A stretch of 60,631 bases of DNA from an uncultured Lysobacteraceae bacterium. GTDB lineage: Bacteria; Pseudomonadota; Gammaproteobacteria; Xanthomonadales; Rhodanobacteraceae. Below, piece by piece: positions 1 to 7,823 of this stretch; within the stretch, counting starts at the first letter, position 1, and each line of letters starts with the position of its first letter. The stretch is from assembly GCA_946482585.1 (NCBI GenBank), contig CAMLSI010000001.1, positions 1 through 60,631 on the forward strand. The letters run 5' to 3'. The notes below the pieces were generated by a model, which saw only the letters and a program-made list of their open reading frames with translations, did not search any database and was not told where the DNA came from. A program made the translations under genes and the position numbers.

Positions 1-922
1 GCGTCATGATGATCTCGCGATACCGCTGCTGGTCCATGACTTGCGCGAGGCCTGCCGCGAGCGCCAGCAGGGTCTTGCCGGTGCCGGCCGTGCCCAGCAG
101 TGTGACGAAGTCGACTTCGGGATCCATCAGCAGGTTGAGTGCGAAATTCTGTTCCCGGTTGCGAGCCGAGATGCCCCAGACATTGTGTGAGCCCGTGTAG
201 TCGTCCATGAGACGCAGGCGTGCGCGGCCTTCGCGGACTTCGATCACGCGCAGCTCGAGCATGTCGTCGCCGTCGGGAATGTAGAGGCACTGGTGCGGAA
301 ACCAGTTCTCGTCCTTGCGCAGCTTGATCTCGTAGAACGTGTGGTTGCGCTCCTGCCACGACTTCAGGTCCTTCTGGTGCAAGGTCCAGAAGCCTTCCGC
401 GAGTTCGGTGTGGCCCGAGTAGAGCAGGCTGAAGTCGTCGAGCGCGCGGTCGTTCTCGTAGTCTTCGGCGGTGATGCCGTAGATCGACGCCTTGATGCGC
501 AGATTGATGTCCTTGCTGACCAGCACGACCGGGACGCGCTGATAGAGCTCGCGCAGCATCAGTACGGCGGCGAGGATCTGGTTGTCCGCCTTGACCTTGC
601 CCGACGTGGTCTCCGGCGTGCGCGTCTGGAAGTACAGTCGCCCGACGGCCTTGCCGCGCTGGAGGTTCACGCCCTGCGGCGAGACCAGATCGAGACCTTC
701 CTCGATCTTGCGATCGCCGCCGTGCTCGATCAGCTCGTTGATGAAACGACTGACCTGGCGCGCGTTGCGTGAGACTTCCGAAGTACCTTTTTTTGCATTG
801 TCCAGTTCTTCGAGCACCGTCATCGGTATGAAGACGTCGTGCTCCTCGAAGCGGAACAGCGAGGTCGGATCGTGCATCAGCACGTTCGTGTCCAGCACGT
901 AGATGCGCTTGCCTCGGGTCAT
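1..922 (-). CDS. PhoH-family ATPase with N-terminal PIN domain (C-terminus outside window)
   Basis: The gene reads leftward out of the window, so only about the first 307 residues are visible. The protein opens with MTRGKRIYVLDTNVLMHDP, the start of a PIN-type RNase domain with its first acidic residue in the DTNVL motif. A second acidic cluster follows at VKADNQILAAVL. About residues 285-295 hold a Walker A loop, LLGTAGTGKT, that begins the PhoH ATPase domain. PIN plus PhoH is the PhoH2/YlaK architecture, known in other bacteria as an RNA helicase joined to an RNase domain. The ATG at 922 is the only sensible start because the PIN motif begins within ten residues of it. The Walker B region and the rest of the ATPase domain lie outside the window, so completeness cannot be judged. 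Confidence 0.93.
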   Translation of the reverse strand, partial: MTRGKRIYVLDTNVLMHDPTSLFRFEEHDVFIPMTVLEELDNAKKGTSEVSRNARQVSRFINELIEHGGDRKIEEGLDLVSPQGVNLQRGKAVGRLYFQTRTPETTSGKVKADNQILAAVLMLRELYQRVPVVLVSKDINLRIKASIYGITAEDYENDRALDDFSLLYSGHTELAEGFWTLHQKDLKSWQERNHTFYEIKLRKDENWFPHQCLYIPDGDDMLELRVIEVREGRARLRLMDDYTGSHNVWGISARNREQNFALNLLMDPEVDFVTLLGTAGTGKTLLALAAGLAQVMDQQRYREIIMT

Positions 923-1001
923 GCGTCAGCCTCGAGCGTGGGGGAGAGAAGGGCGCCGGCCCTGGCCGGCGTCGCCGAATTGCGTGCGTGGACGGGCGCG
1001 T

Positions 1002-1463
1002 TCACGCGCTCGGGATGTTTCCGAGCACGTCGGCCGCATGGCCGGGCACCTTGACCGGACTCCAGCGCTTGTGGACGCGGCCGGCCGGGTCGATGAGGAA
1101 GGTGCTGCGCACGATGCCGAGATAGCGGCGGCCGTACAGCACTTTTTCGTGGATGACGTCGAATGCCTTGCACCAGGTTTCGTCGGTGTCCGCGATCAGC
1201 GCGAAGGAGAGTTTCTGCTTCGCGGCGAAATTGGCATGCACGCGTGCGGTATCGCGCGACACGCCGATCACGACCGCGTCGCGTCGTTCGAAATCTGCCT
1301 GCAGGTCGCGGAAATCCTGTGCCTCGCTGGTGCAGGCCGGCGTGTTGTCTTTTGGGTAGAAGTATACGACGACCCATTTTCCGCGAAGCGAAGCGAGCTT
1401 CAGCGGGGATCCGTCGGCGGTCGTACCGGTCAGCGCGGGAGCCTTGTCGCCGGGTTCGAGCAT
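1002..1463 (-). CDS. bcp: Thioredoxin-dependent peroxiredoxin, BCP/PrxQ type
   Basis: The 153-residue protein matches the bacterioferritin comigratory protein family, which reduces hydroperoxides with thioredoxin as electron donor in the cytoplasm. It has the YFYPKDNTPACTSEAQDF active-site segment with the peroxidatic Cys at residue 44 and the conserved Thr three residues before it. The resolving Cys found five residues later in E. coli BCP is replaced by Ala here, so this is either a 1-Cys enzyme or one using another Cys; Cys98 (ETWCKAF) is the only other one. The ATG at 1463 lies two bases after the gcvR stop, so the two genes are probably co-transcribed and translationally coupled. The gcvR-bcp pairing is the same as in E. 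coli. Confidence 0.95.
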   Translation of the reverse strand: MLEPGDKAPALTGTTADGSPLKLASLRGKWVVVYFYPKDNTPACTSEAQDFRDLQADFERRDAVVIGVSRDTARVHANFAAKQKLSFALIADTDETWCKAFDVIHEKVLYGRRYLGIVRSTFLIDPAGRVHKRWSPVKVPGHAADVLGNIPSA

Positions 1464-1465
1464 AT

Positions 1466-2050
1466 TCAGAACTTCATCGGATCCATTATGGCGTCGAGAT
1501 TCAATCCGTCGCAGAACTCGAGGAAATCGTCGCGCAGCGCGGCGATGTGAGTCGTCGACGGAATGCCGATCGTGACCTGCGCCGAAAACATGTCCGCGCC
1601 GGTCTGCATCGCGCGATAGCGCGACGAATGCAGTTGTTCGATGGTGATGCCGCGGCGGCCGAAAAACTCCGCGAGCTGGTGCAATATGCCGGGCCGATCG
1701 GCCGCGATGACTTCGACGACGTAGGGCAGCAGCGTGTTCTGCACCGGCTTGGGGCCGGTACGAAAGTGCGTGATGCGCAGGTTTTCGCCGCGCTCGAGTT
1801 TGTTCAGCGCGTTCTCGAGTTTCGCGATCGCGTCCCAGGGGCCGACCGCGAGGGCGAGCACGGAGACGTCCGAACCCAGCGCGGCGACGCGCGCATCGAC
1901 GAGGTTGCAGCCGCATTCGGAGATGCGTCGTGTGACCGCGACCAGCGGGGATTCGGGCTGCGGCGCGAACGCGTTGATGAGCAGGTAATTCTCGTTCGCC
2001 GGCGGGCGTGGCGCGGTTTCGGTCAAGGCGGATTTACCTGCTTGCTTCAC
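1466..2050 (-). CDS. gcvR: Glycine cleavage system transcriptional repressor-like ACT-domain protein
   Basis: The protein of about 194 residues contains two ACT domains. One follows NYLLINAFAPQPESPLVAVT. The second follows LLPYVVEVIAADRPGILHQL and has the typical DRPG turn. GcvR in E. coli has the same two-ACT layout and modulates GcvA, the activator of the glycine cleavage operon; no GcvA is visible here. The position next to bcp and opposite dapA-bamC is the same as in E. coli, which supports the name. The start is uncertain. I use a GTG at 2050; a TTG at 2026 would give a protein beginning TETAPRPPANENY. An even longer frame would run into the dapA promoter region and is unlikely. Confidence 0.85.
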   Translation of the reverse strand: MKQAGKSALTETAPRPPANENYLLINAFAPQPESPLVAVTRRISECGCNLVDARVAALGSDVSVLALAVGPWDAIAKLENALNKLERGENLRITHFRTGPKPVQNTLLPYVVEVIAADRPGILHQLAEFFGRRGITIEQLHSSRYRAMQTGADMFSAQVTIGIPSTTHIAALRDDFLEFCDGLNLDAIMDPMKF

Positions 2051-2107
2051 GATCCGTGCGTCGCCTGAAGGTGATGCCGAACCGCGCCGGCAGTGGCCGC
2101 AGAATAC

Positions 2108-2136
2108 TTGCCACACCTGGGGGCCGCAAGTAACAT
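2108..2136 (+). promoter_or_regulatory. Candidate sigma-70 promoter for dapA
   Basis: TTGCCA at 2108-2113 and TAACAT at 2131-2136 are separated by 17 bases, a good match to the -35/-10 spacing. The site lies in the divergent gap between gcvR and dapA and would start transcription about 30 bases before the dapA start codon. This is pattern matching only. Confidence 0.45.
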
Positions 2137-2171
2137 GCGCCGCTCTTTGTCCCGAGCCGGGAACCCGTGCT

Positions 2172-3056
2172 TTGAATCTTTCCGGAAGCATCTGTGCGCT
2201 GGCGACTCCGTTCGATTCCGACGGAAAGCTGGACCTCGATGCCTTCACGAGGTTGATCGAACGCCAGATTCAGGGCGGTACGCAGGGCGTCGTCATTGCG
2301 GGCTCTACCGGCGAGGCGCATGCGCTTGCGGCAGCGGAGTTCGACGAACTCGTCGCACGCGGCATACGACAAATAGACGGCCGCATTCCAGCCATCGTCG
2401 GCACCGGCGGCGCGAACACCGCGAAGACGCTCGCCGCGACTCGGCACGCGAAGCTGCTCGGCGCCGATGCGGCGCTCGTCGTCACGCCGTACTACGTGCG
2501 CCCGACGCAGGACGGCCTCCACGCGCACTACACGGCGATCGCCGATTCGGCCGGCCTGCCCGTCATTCTCTACAACGTGCCGGGCCGTACCGGTTGCGAT
2601 CTGCTGCCGGCGACCGTGGCGCGGCTCGCGACGCATCCGAACATCGTTGGCATCAAGGAAGCGGTCGCCGATCCCCGGCGCATGGCTGATCTGCTGCCGC
2701 TGCGCAGCGATACGTTCCGCGTGCTGTCGGGTGACGATCCGACCGCCGCGCGCAGTCTGCTCGCTGGCGCCGACGGCGTGATTTCGGTCGCGAACAACCT
2801 TGTGCCCGCGCCGTTTCGCGCGCTCTGCGATGCGGCGCGCGCGGGCCGTCGCGACGAGGCGGCAGCTCTCGATGCGCAGCTTCAGCCTCTGTTCGACGCG
2901 CTTGGGGTGGAATCCAACCCGATTCCGCTGAAATGGGGGCTCTCACTGCAAGGCCTCGGCAGCGCACGTCCGCGTCTGCCGCTGACCGAGCTGTCCCTGG
3001 ACCACCGCGATCGCTTGCGCGATCTGCTGATGAACCTGCAAGATGCCGCGGTTTGA
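2172..3056 (+). CDS. dapA: 4-hydroxy-tetrahydrodipicolinate synthase
   Basis: This 294-residue cytoplasmic enzyme condenses pyruvate with aspartate semialdehyde, the first committed step of lysine and diaminopimelate synthesis. The Schiff-base lysine is Lys162 in VGIKEAVAD. Tyr108 in VTPYYVRP, Tyr134 in LYNVPGRTG, Arg139 and Thr46 in GSTGEA match the E. coli catalytic and substrate residues with an offset of about one. Full family length, with no gaps in the TIM-barrel motifs. The start is a TTG at 2172; no in-frame ATG or GTG fits the N-terminus. bamC follows after 42 bases, as in E. coli (dapA-nlpB), so they are likely one transcript. Confidence 0.97.
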   Translation: MNLSGSICALATPFDSDGKLDLDAFTRLIERQIQGGTQGVVIAGSTGEAHALAAAEFDELVARGIRQIDGRIPAIVGTGGANTAKTLAATRHAKLLGADAALVVTPYYVRPTQDGLHAHYTAIADSAGLPVILYNVPGRTGCDLLPATVARLATHPNIVGIKEAVADPRRMADLLPLRSDTFRVLSGDDPTAARSLLAGADGVISVANNLVPAPFRALCDAARAGRRDEAAALDAQLQPLFDALGVESNPIPLKWGLSLQGLGSARPRLPLTELSLDHRDRLRDLLMNLQDAAV

Positions 3057-3098
3057 CGCGACGTCTCTGCTCCACCGTCCACTGATCAAGGTTTTCCC

Positions 3099-3641
3099 GT
3101 GAACTCGAAGTCCGCGATACGAATGGCGCTGCTTGTCGCGCTGATTCCCCTGCTGGGTGGTTGCAGCTTGTTCAAGTCGAAGTCCGAATGGGACAAGGCG
3201 GCGGAAGCCCGTCCGCTGGAGATCCCGCCGGATCTCGAAGCGCCGCCGAGTCGCGGCGAGCTCGTCGTGCCGGCAGCCGGTACGACGCGCGCATCGGCCC
3301 GAGCCGGCGGCCCGACCGGCATCGATGGCCTCAGCGTCGCCGATACCGTCGACAGCACCTGGCAGCGTGTCGGCACGGCGCTCGAACGTGCCGGCGATCT
3401 CGGCAGCATCACGGCGCGTGACGAAAGCGCGCATACGTATTCGTTGTCGGTGACGACGAAGCGTGTCCGTGACGAAGGCGGCTTCCTCAAACGGCTGTTC
3501 ACGCGTAAGAAAGTCGAAACTGTGACGGATACCGTGAACATCGGCGTCAGCGCTGACGGCAGCGGCAGCCGCGTCAGCGTCAGCGGAGGTTCTTCGGCGG
3601 TGCAGCGCGTCGTTGCGGTGCTGCGAGAGCGGCTGGGCTGA
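3099..3641 (+). CDS. bamC: BamC-like outer-membrane lipoprotein, short form
   Basis: The 180-residue protein starts with a lipoprotein signal peptide ending in the lipobox LLGGC, with Cys22 as the lipidated residue, so it should sit on the inner leaflet of the outer membrane. After the Cys comes a low-complexity stretch containing LEIPPDLEAPP, typical of the BamC segment that binds BamD. A single helix-grip-like domain follows, about residues 75-180. E. coli BamC has two such domains and about 344 residues, so this is a reduced form. The place directly after dapA is the usual bamC position. It starts with GTG at 3099. BamA of the same complex is encoded at 53782-56130. Confidence 0.8.
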   Translation: MNSKSAIRMALLVALIPLLGGCSLFKSKSEWDKAAEARPLEIPPDLEAPPSRGELVVPAAGTTRASARAGGPTGIDGLSVADTVDSTWQRVGTALERAGDLGSITARDESAHTYSLSVTTKRVRDEGGFLKRLFTRKKVETVTDTVNIGVSADGSGSRVSVSGGSSAVQRVVAVLRERLG

Positions 3642-3656
3642 GCCTTCGGGCTCAGC
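3637..3656. terminator. Hairpin spanning the stop codons of two convergent genes
   Basis: An 8-bp perfect stem, GCTGAGCC/GGCTCAGC, is closed by a TTCG tetraloop. It includes the TGA of bamC on the plus strand and the TGA of fdxA on the minus strand. There is no T-run on either side, so it may act as a bidirectional end or as a 3' RNA-stabilising element and is not a classical intrinsic terminator. Confidence 0.55.
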
Positions 3657-3975
3657 GCTCCAGCAGATTCAGCTTGCCCGGCTTGCCGTCCCAGTCCTTG
3701 GCGTCGGCAGGCGGGTCTTTGCGTTCGGTCAGTACCGGCCAGGCCTTGGCCAGTTCCGCATTCAACGCGATGAAATGTTCCTGGCCGGCAGGAACGTCGT
3801 CTTCGGGGTAGATCGCGTTGGCCGGACACTCGGGTTCGCAGAGAGTGCAATCGATGCACTCGTCGGGATCGATCACGAGGAAATTCGGGCCGGCATGAAA
3901 GCAGTCCACCGGGCATACTTCGACGCAATCGGTGTACTTGCACTTGATGCAGTTTTCGGTGACAACGAAAGGCAT
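3652..3975 (-). CDS. fdxA: Seven-iron ferredoxin FdxA
   Basis: The 107-residue cytoplasmic electron carrier has the cysteine pattern of a [3Fe-4S]/[4Fe-4S] ferredoxin. Cys9, Cys17 and Cys50 would bind the 3Fe cluster; Cys21, Cys40, Cys43 and Cys46 the 4Fe cluster. Key motifs are [15 protein letters not shown] and [12 protein letters not shown]. The C-terminal extension with [16 protein letters not shown] is typical of FdxA from gammaproteobacteria. I take the ATG at 3975 (MPFVVTENC) because the family starts there; an upstream ATG would add ten unmatched residues. It converges on bamC and lies downstream of tRNA-Glu on the same strand. Confidence 0.96.
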   Translation of the reverse strand: MPFVVTENCIKCKYTDCVEVCPVDCFHAGPNFLVIDPDECIDCTLCEPECPANAIYPEDDVPAGQEHFIALNAELAKAWPVLTERKDPPADAKDWDGKPGKLNLLER

Positions 3976-4016
3976 GTGGCTACCGAGCCAGCTGAGTAGT
4001 AACAAGGGGAGTAAAG

Positions 4017-4092
4017 TGGCGCTCCCTAGGGGGTTCGAACCCCTGTTCTCGCCGTGAGAGGGCGATGTCCTAGGCCACTAGACGAAGGGAGC
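4017..4092 (-). tRNA. tRNA-Glu, anticodon CTC
   Basis: Read on the minus strand, the 76-base gene folds into a full cloverleaf. The acceptor stem is GCTCCCT/AGGGAGC, the D-arm GTCTAGTGGCCTAGGAC, the anticodon stem TCGCC/GGCGA with loop CTCTCAC giving anticodon CTC, and the T-arm AGGGGTTCGAACCCCT. The 3' CCA is encoded. The sequence closely resembles E. coli tRNA-Glu. The 5' end lies only 16 bases from the start codon of the divergent pcnB gene. Confidence 0.97.
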
Positions 4093-4108
4093 GCGTCGAG
4101 GATCAAGC

Positions 4109-5548
4109 GTGCGAAGTATAACGGAATTCATTCGACGGGCAATTCCTCGCGGGTTGCGCCGGAGCGAGAAAAAAACTGCGCAAACCGCCGTTGCGGCGCA
4201 GCCCCGGCTGCCCCAGTTGCGCGTGATTTCGCGCGATCAACACGGCATTTCGCGGCGCAACATCAGCAACGGCGCGCTGCGCGTCCTGTATCGACTCAAC
4301 GAAGCCGGTTACGAGGCGTTCCTGGTCGGCGGCGCGGTGCGCGACCTGCTGCTCGGCGGACACCCTAAAGATTTTGACATTGCTACAAATGCAACGCCGG
4401 AGCAGGTGCGCGGGTTGTTCCGCAACTGTCGCCTGATCGGACGGCGCTTTCGTCTCGCCCACGTCGTGTTCGGCCAGGAAATCGTCGAGGTCGCCACGTT
4501 TCGCGGTATCGGCGAGGAAGGCAACGCCGATCGTCATGTCGTCGACGGCCGCATCGTGCGAGACAACGTCTACGGGACGATCGAGGAAGATGCGATTCGT
4601 CGCGATTTCCGCGTCAACGCGCTGTACTACAACATCGCCGACTTCAGCGTACGCGATTACGTCGGCGGCATGGCCGATCTGGAAAAGAAAGAGCTGCACC
4701 TGATCGGCGAACCGGAACTGCGGTATCGCGAAGATCCGGTGCGCATGCTGCGCGCCGTGCGTCTCGCCGCCAAACTCGGTTTCCGCATCGACGAAAGTGC
4801 CGAGCAACCGTTTGCGCGGCTCGGCCAACTGCTCTGCGATGCGGCGCCCGCGCGGCTGTTCGACGAGTCGTTGAAGCTGTTCCTGTCCGGCCATGCGCTC
4901 GCGAGTTTCCGCGAACTCGATCGCAGCGGTCTGCTGCAGTTCGTGTTTCCGTCGACGGCTGCGGCGCTGCGTCGCCAGCACGGCGACGAGTTCCGTCGTC
5001 TCGTCGAGTGCGGGCTCGCGAACACGGATCAACGCGTGCAGGCGGGCAAGTCGGTTACGCCGGCGTTCCTGTTCGCGTTGCTGCTCTGGGGGGGCGTGCG
5101 CGAACGTGCGGAACGCGCGATCGCCTCGGGCGGAGACGCGCCGCACGCCTGGAGCAATGCAGCCGAGGCGATCATCCTCGAGCAGACCGCGCGTGTGGCG
5201 ATTCCGCGTCGCTTCTCGCTCGTGATGGAAGAAATCTGGGCGCTGCAGCCGCGCTTCGAACAACGTATGAAGAAGCGCGTCGTACGCCTGCTGACGCATC
5301 CGCGCTTTCGCGCTGCTTACGATTTCCTCGTCGTGCGCGGCGAAGCCGATCCGGCTCTGGCCGAGCTTGTGCAATGGTGGGAGCAGGCGCAGTCGACGGA
5401 TCCCGAGAGTCTCGGCGAGATGCTCGCACAGCCCGCGCCGGCTGCGCCGGAGGCCGCAGCGCCGCGAGCGGCGACACGCAAGCGTCGTCGCCGTCGTCGT
5501 CGCAAGCCTTCGGGCGGTGCGGGCGATGCGCCGCCGGCAGACCCGTGA
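4109..5548 (+). CDS. pcnB: Poly(A) polymerase I
   Basis: This 479-residue nucleotidyltransferase adds 3' poly(A) tails to RNA and so promotes decay. The head domain has the conserved FLVGGAVRDLLLGG motif followed by HPKDFDIATNATPEQV, where the two Asp residues of DFD bind the catalytic metals. RNCRLIGRRFRLAHVVFG and EVATFRG follow, nearly identical to E. coli PcnB. The C-terminus ends in a basic tail (TRKRRRRRRRKPSGG), as is common in the family. The start is GTG at 4109, supported by a GAGG ribosome site at 4098-4101 and by the usual short N-terminus before the SRDQHGISR motif. It overlaps folK by four bases. Any promoter for pcnB must lie in or beyond the opposite-strand tRNA gene. Confidence 0.96.
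   Translation: MRSITEFIRRAIPRGLRRSEKKTAQTAVAAQPRLPQLRVISRDQHGISRRNISNGALRVLYRLNEAGYEAFLVGGAVRDLLLGGHPKDFDIATNATPEQVRGLFRNCRLIGRRFRLAHVVFGQEIVEVATFRGIGEEGNADRHVVDGRIVRDNVYGTIEEDAIRRDFRVNALYYNIADFSVRDYVGGMADLEKKELHLIGEPELRYREDPVRMLRAVRLAAKLGFRIDESAEQPFARLGQLLCDAAPARLFDESLKLFLSGHALASFRELDRSGLLQFVFPSTAAALRRQHGDEFRRLVECGLANTDQRVQAGKSVTPAFLFALLLWGGVRERAERAIASGGDAPHAWSNAAEAIILEQTARVAIPRRFSLVMEEIWALQPRFEQRMKKRVVRLLTHPRFRAAYDFLVVRGEADPALAELVQWWEQAQSTDPESLGEMLAQPAPAAPEAAAPRAATRKRRRRRRRKPSGGAGDAPPADP
4115..4142 (-). promoter_or_regulatory. Candidate promoter for tRNA-Glu, inside pcnB
   Basis: On the minus strand TTGCCC (4142-4137) and TATACT (4120-4115) are spaced by 16 bases, and the tRNA 5' end follows about 22 bases after the -10 box. 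The site overlaps roughly codons 3 to 12 of the divergent pcnB gene. Confidence 0.6.
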
Positions 5549-6045
5549 CGCTCGCATTCATCGGTCTCGGCAGCAATCTCGGCGATTCGCGCCGGGTCGT
5601 CGCCGAGGCGGTGCCGCGCATCGATGCGCTGCCGCAAACGCGTGTGCTGCGCAGTTCGAGCCACTACCTGACGCCGCCGTGGGGGCTGCGCGAGCAGCCG
5701 GCGTTCATTAATTCAGTTGTGGAGATTGAAACTCTGCTCGCGCCCGCTGCGCTGCTCGCCGGGCTGCTCGACATCGAGCGTGAAGCGGGGCGCGTGCGTG
5801 ACGGCGCTCGTTGGGGGCCGCGTGCGCTCGATCTCGATATCTTGCTCTATGGTGACGACGTAGTGTGCTCGGCCGGTCTGCAGGTGCCGCACCCACATCT
5901 GGCGCAGCGCGCGTTCGTGCTCGCGCCGCTTGCCGAAATCGCCGGGGACCGTATCGTGCCCGGCTGCGGTCGCGTGGCGGAATTGCTGGCTCGCGTCGAT
6001 GCGAGTGGATGCCGCCGCCTCGATCCGCTGCCGATGCCGGGATGA
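5545..6045 (+). CDS. folK: 6-hydroxymethyl-7,8-dihydropterin pyrophosphokinase
   Basis: The 166-residue cytoplasmic enzyme transfers pyrophosphate from ATP to 6-hydroxymethyl-dihydropterin in folate synthesis. It begins TLAFIGLGSNLGDSRRVV, the family signature, and contains RDGARWGPRALDLDILLYG with the metal-binding DLDILLY motif, then VPHPHLAQRAFVLAPLAEIA. Length and motif order are normal. The GTG start at 5545 overlaps the pcnB stop in a GTGA arrangement, which implies translational coupling. The pcnB-folK-panB order is common in gammaproteobacteria. Confidence 0.96.
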   Translation: MTLAFIGLGSNLGDSRRVVAEAVPRIDALPQTRVLRSSSHYLTPPWGLREQPAFINSVVEIETLLAPAALLAGLLDIEREAGRVRDGARWGPRALDLDILLYGDDVVCSAGLQVPHPHLAQRAFVLAPLAEIAGDRIVPGCGRVAELLARVDASGCRRLDPLPMPG

Positions 6046-6084
6046 TTCGAGCGGCGCACGGGCGCAGCGGCCGATCTCGCATCT

Positions 6085-6113
6085 TTTCGATGTCGAGCCG
6101 ATAGGTTGATAAT
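6085..6113 (+). promoter_or_regulatory. Candidate promoter for panBC
   Basis: TTTCGA at 6085-6090 and GATAAT at 6108-6113 are 17 bases apart in the short gap between folK and panB, about 25 bases before the panB start. The -10 box is good and the -35 box is weak. Read-through from pcnB-folK is equally possible. Confidence 0.35.
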
Positions 6114-6138
6114 CGACATTTCCCCGCAGGAGTTCTGC

Positions 6139-6963
6139 GTGTACGCCAATCCCGCGACCGCGCCATCACGCACTGCCGTCACTGTGCCGCAGCTCCACGC
6201 GCGCAAGCGCGCCGGCGAGAAGATCGTCATGGTCACGGCCTACGATGCGAGCTTCGCCGCCGCGGTCGATGCGGCTGGTATCGACGTCGTGCTCGTGGGC
6301 GACTCCCTCGGCATGGTCATTCAGGGCGAATCGAGCACACTGCCGGTGAGTCTCGATCACATGGTGTATCACAGTGCTGCGGTGTCGCGTGGCCTGCACA
6401 ATGCCTTGCTGATCGCCGACCTGCCGTTCATGAGCTACGCGACGCGCGAGCAGGCCTATGCGAGCGCTGCGCGCCTCATCGGCGAAGGACGCGCGGCGAT
6501 GGTCAAGCTCGAAGGTTCGGGTTGGGCCGCCGACGTCATCCATGCGCTGAGCGAGCGCGACATACCGGTCTGCGCGCATCTCGGGCTCACGCCGCAGTCG
6601 GTGCACAAGCTCGGCGGATACCGCGTACAGGGGCGTGACGACGAACGCGCCGAACGCCTGTTCGAGGATGCGAAAGCGGTCGCAGCCGCCGGAGCGGATC
6701 TGCTCGTGCTCGAATGCGTCCCGTCCGCGCTCGCACAGCGCATCACGGCCGCGTTGACGATTCCGACGATCGGCATCGGTGCAGGACCGCATTGCGACGG
6801 ACAGGTGCTCGTGATGTACGACCTGCTGGGCCTCACGCCGGGCAAGCGTCCGCGCTTCAGCAAGAATTTCCTCGCCGGCCACGATTCGATCCAGGCCGCG
6901 CTTCACGCCTATGCCGACGGCGTGCGCAGCGGCGCATTCCCGGCGCCGGAACACAGCTACTGA
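6139..6963 (+). CDS. panB: 3-methyl-2-oxobutanoate hydroxymethyltransferase
   Basis: This enzyme of about 274 residues makes ketopantoate from 2-oxoisovalerate and methylenetetrahydrofolate, the first step of the pantoate branch. Conserved signatures are VMVTAYDASFA, VLVGDSLGMVIQG with the metal-binding Asp, ADLPFMSY, VKLEGSGW, CAHLGLTPQSVH and PTIGIGAGPHCDGQVLV. I place the start at GTG 6139, because GCAGGAG at 6126-6132 is a well-spaced ribosome site; a longer in-frame start at 6106 has no such site. panC follows after one base. Confidence 0.96.
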   Translation: MYANPATAPSRTAVTVPQLHARKRAGEKIVMVTAYDASFAAAVDAAGIDVVLVGDSLGMVIQGESSTLPVSLDHMVYHSAAVSRGLHNALLIADLPFMSYATREQAYASAARLIGEGRAAMVKLEGSGWAADVIHALSERDIPVCAHLGLTPQSVHKLGGYRVQGRDDERAERLFEDAKAVAAAGADLLVLECVPSALAQRITAALTIPTIGIGAGPHCDGQVLVMYDLLGLTPGKRPRFSKNFLAGHDSIQAALHAYADGVRSGAFPAPEHSY

Positions 6964-6964
6964 T

Positions 6965-7813
6965 ATGGAACGTATCGTTTCTGCAGCGGAGCTGCGCGCC
7001 GCCACCGCGCGCTGGCGTCGCGAAGACCTTCGTATCGGCCTGGTACCGACCATGGGCAATCTGCATGCAGGGCACTATTCGCTGGTGCGTGCGGCTCGCG
7101 AACGCTGCGACCGCGTCGTCGCCAGCGTATTCGTGAATCCGACCCAGTTCGGCCCGACCGAAGATTTCGCGCGCTATCCGCGCACCCTCGATGCCGACGC
7201 CGCAGGCCTGCAGGCCGAAGGATGCGACCTGCTGTTCGCGCCGACAGTCGAAACGATGTACCCGTTCGGTCTCGAAGCGGCAACGCGTGTCGACGTCAAA
7301 GGCGTGACGGAGCCTCTCGAAGGCGCGTTCCGTCCCGGCCACTTCGCCGGGGTCGCGACGGTGGTGCTTCGCCTGCTGAATCTCGTGCAGCCCGACGTCG
7401 CACTGTTCGGACGCAAGGACTACCAACAGTTGTTGACGATACGCCGTCTCGTCGCCGATCTCTGCCTGCCGATCGAGATCGGCGATGTCGCGACCATGCG
7501 CGAAGCCGACGGCCTCGCGATGAGTTCGCGCAACCAGTACCTCACTGCGGACGAACGTCCTCTCGCGGCGAAATTGCATGCGACGCTGTGTCGGATGCGT
7601 GACGCCGTACGGCGCGGCGATGCGATAGAGGCCGTCGAGCGCGACGCGCATGCGGCGCTGGAGGCGTCGGGGTTTCGCGTCGACTACGCAGCGATCCGTC
7701 GCGCGGACGATCTGGCCGTGGCAGCGACCGGTCAGCGCACGGGCCTGATCGGGCTGATTGCGGCACGCCTGGGCACGACCCGGCTCATCGACAACCTCGC
7801 CATCGACGGTTGA
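6965..7813 (+). CDS. panC: Pantothenate synthetase
   Basis: The 282-residue ligase joins pantoate and beta-alanine with ATP to give pantothenate. It shows PTMGNLHAGHYSLV with the HxGH nucleotide-binding signature, SVFVNPTQFGP, FGRKDYQQL and the second signature AMSSRNQYL. All parts of the active site look intact, so the enzyme should work if beta-alanine is available. The start is ATG at 6965, one base after the panB stop. The neighbouring gene that would supply beta-alanine, panD, is broken (8303-8589). Confidence 0.97.
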   Translation: MERIVSAAELRAATARWRREDLRIGLVPTMGNLHAGHYSLVRAARERCDRVVASVFVNPTQFGPTEDFARYPRTLDADAAGLQAEGCDLLFAPTVETMYPFGLEAATRVDVKGVTEPLEGAFRPGHFAGVATVVLRLLNLVQPDVALFGRKDYQQLLTIRRLVADLCLPIEIGDVATMREADGLAMSSRNQYLTADERPLAAKLHATLCRMRDAVRRGDAIEAVERDAHAALEASGFRVDYAAIRRADDLAVAATGQRTGLIGLIAARLGTTRLIDNLAIDG

Positions 7814-7823
7814 GTCCGTCAAT

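Noticed and set aside
4103..5557. A long open frame antisense to pcnB
   Set aside because: pcnB on the other strand matches the family motif by motif; the antisense frame has no domain and no ribosome site.
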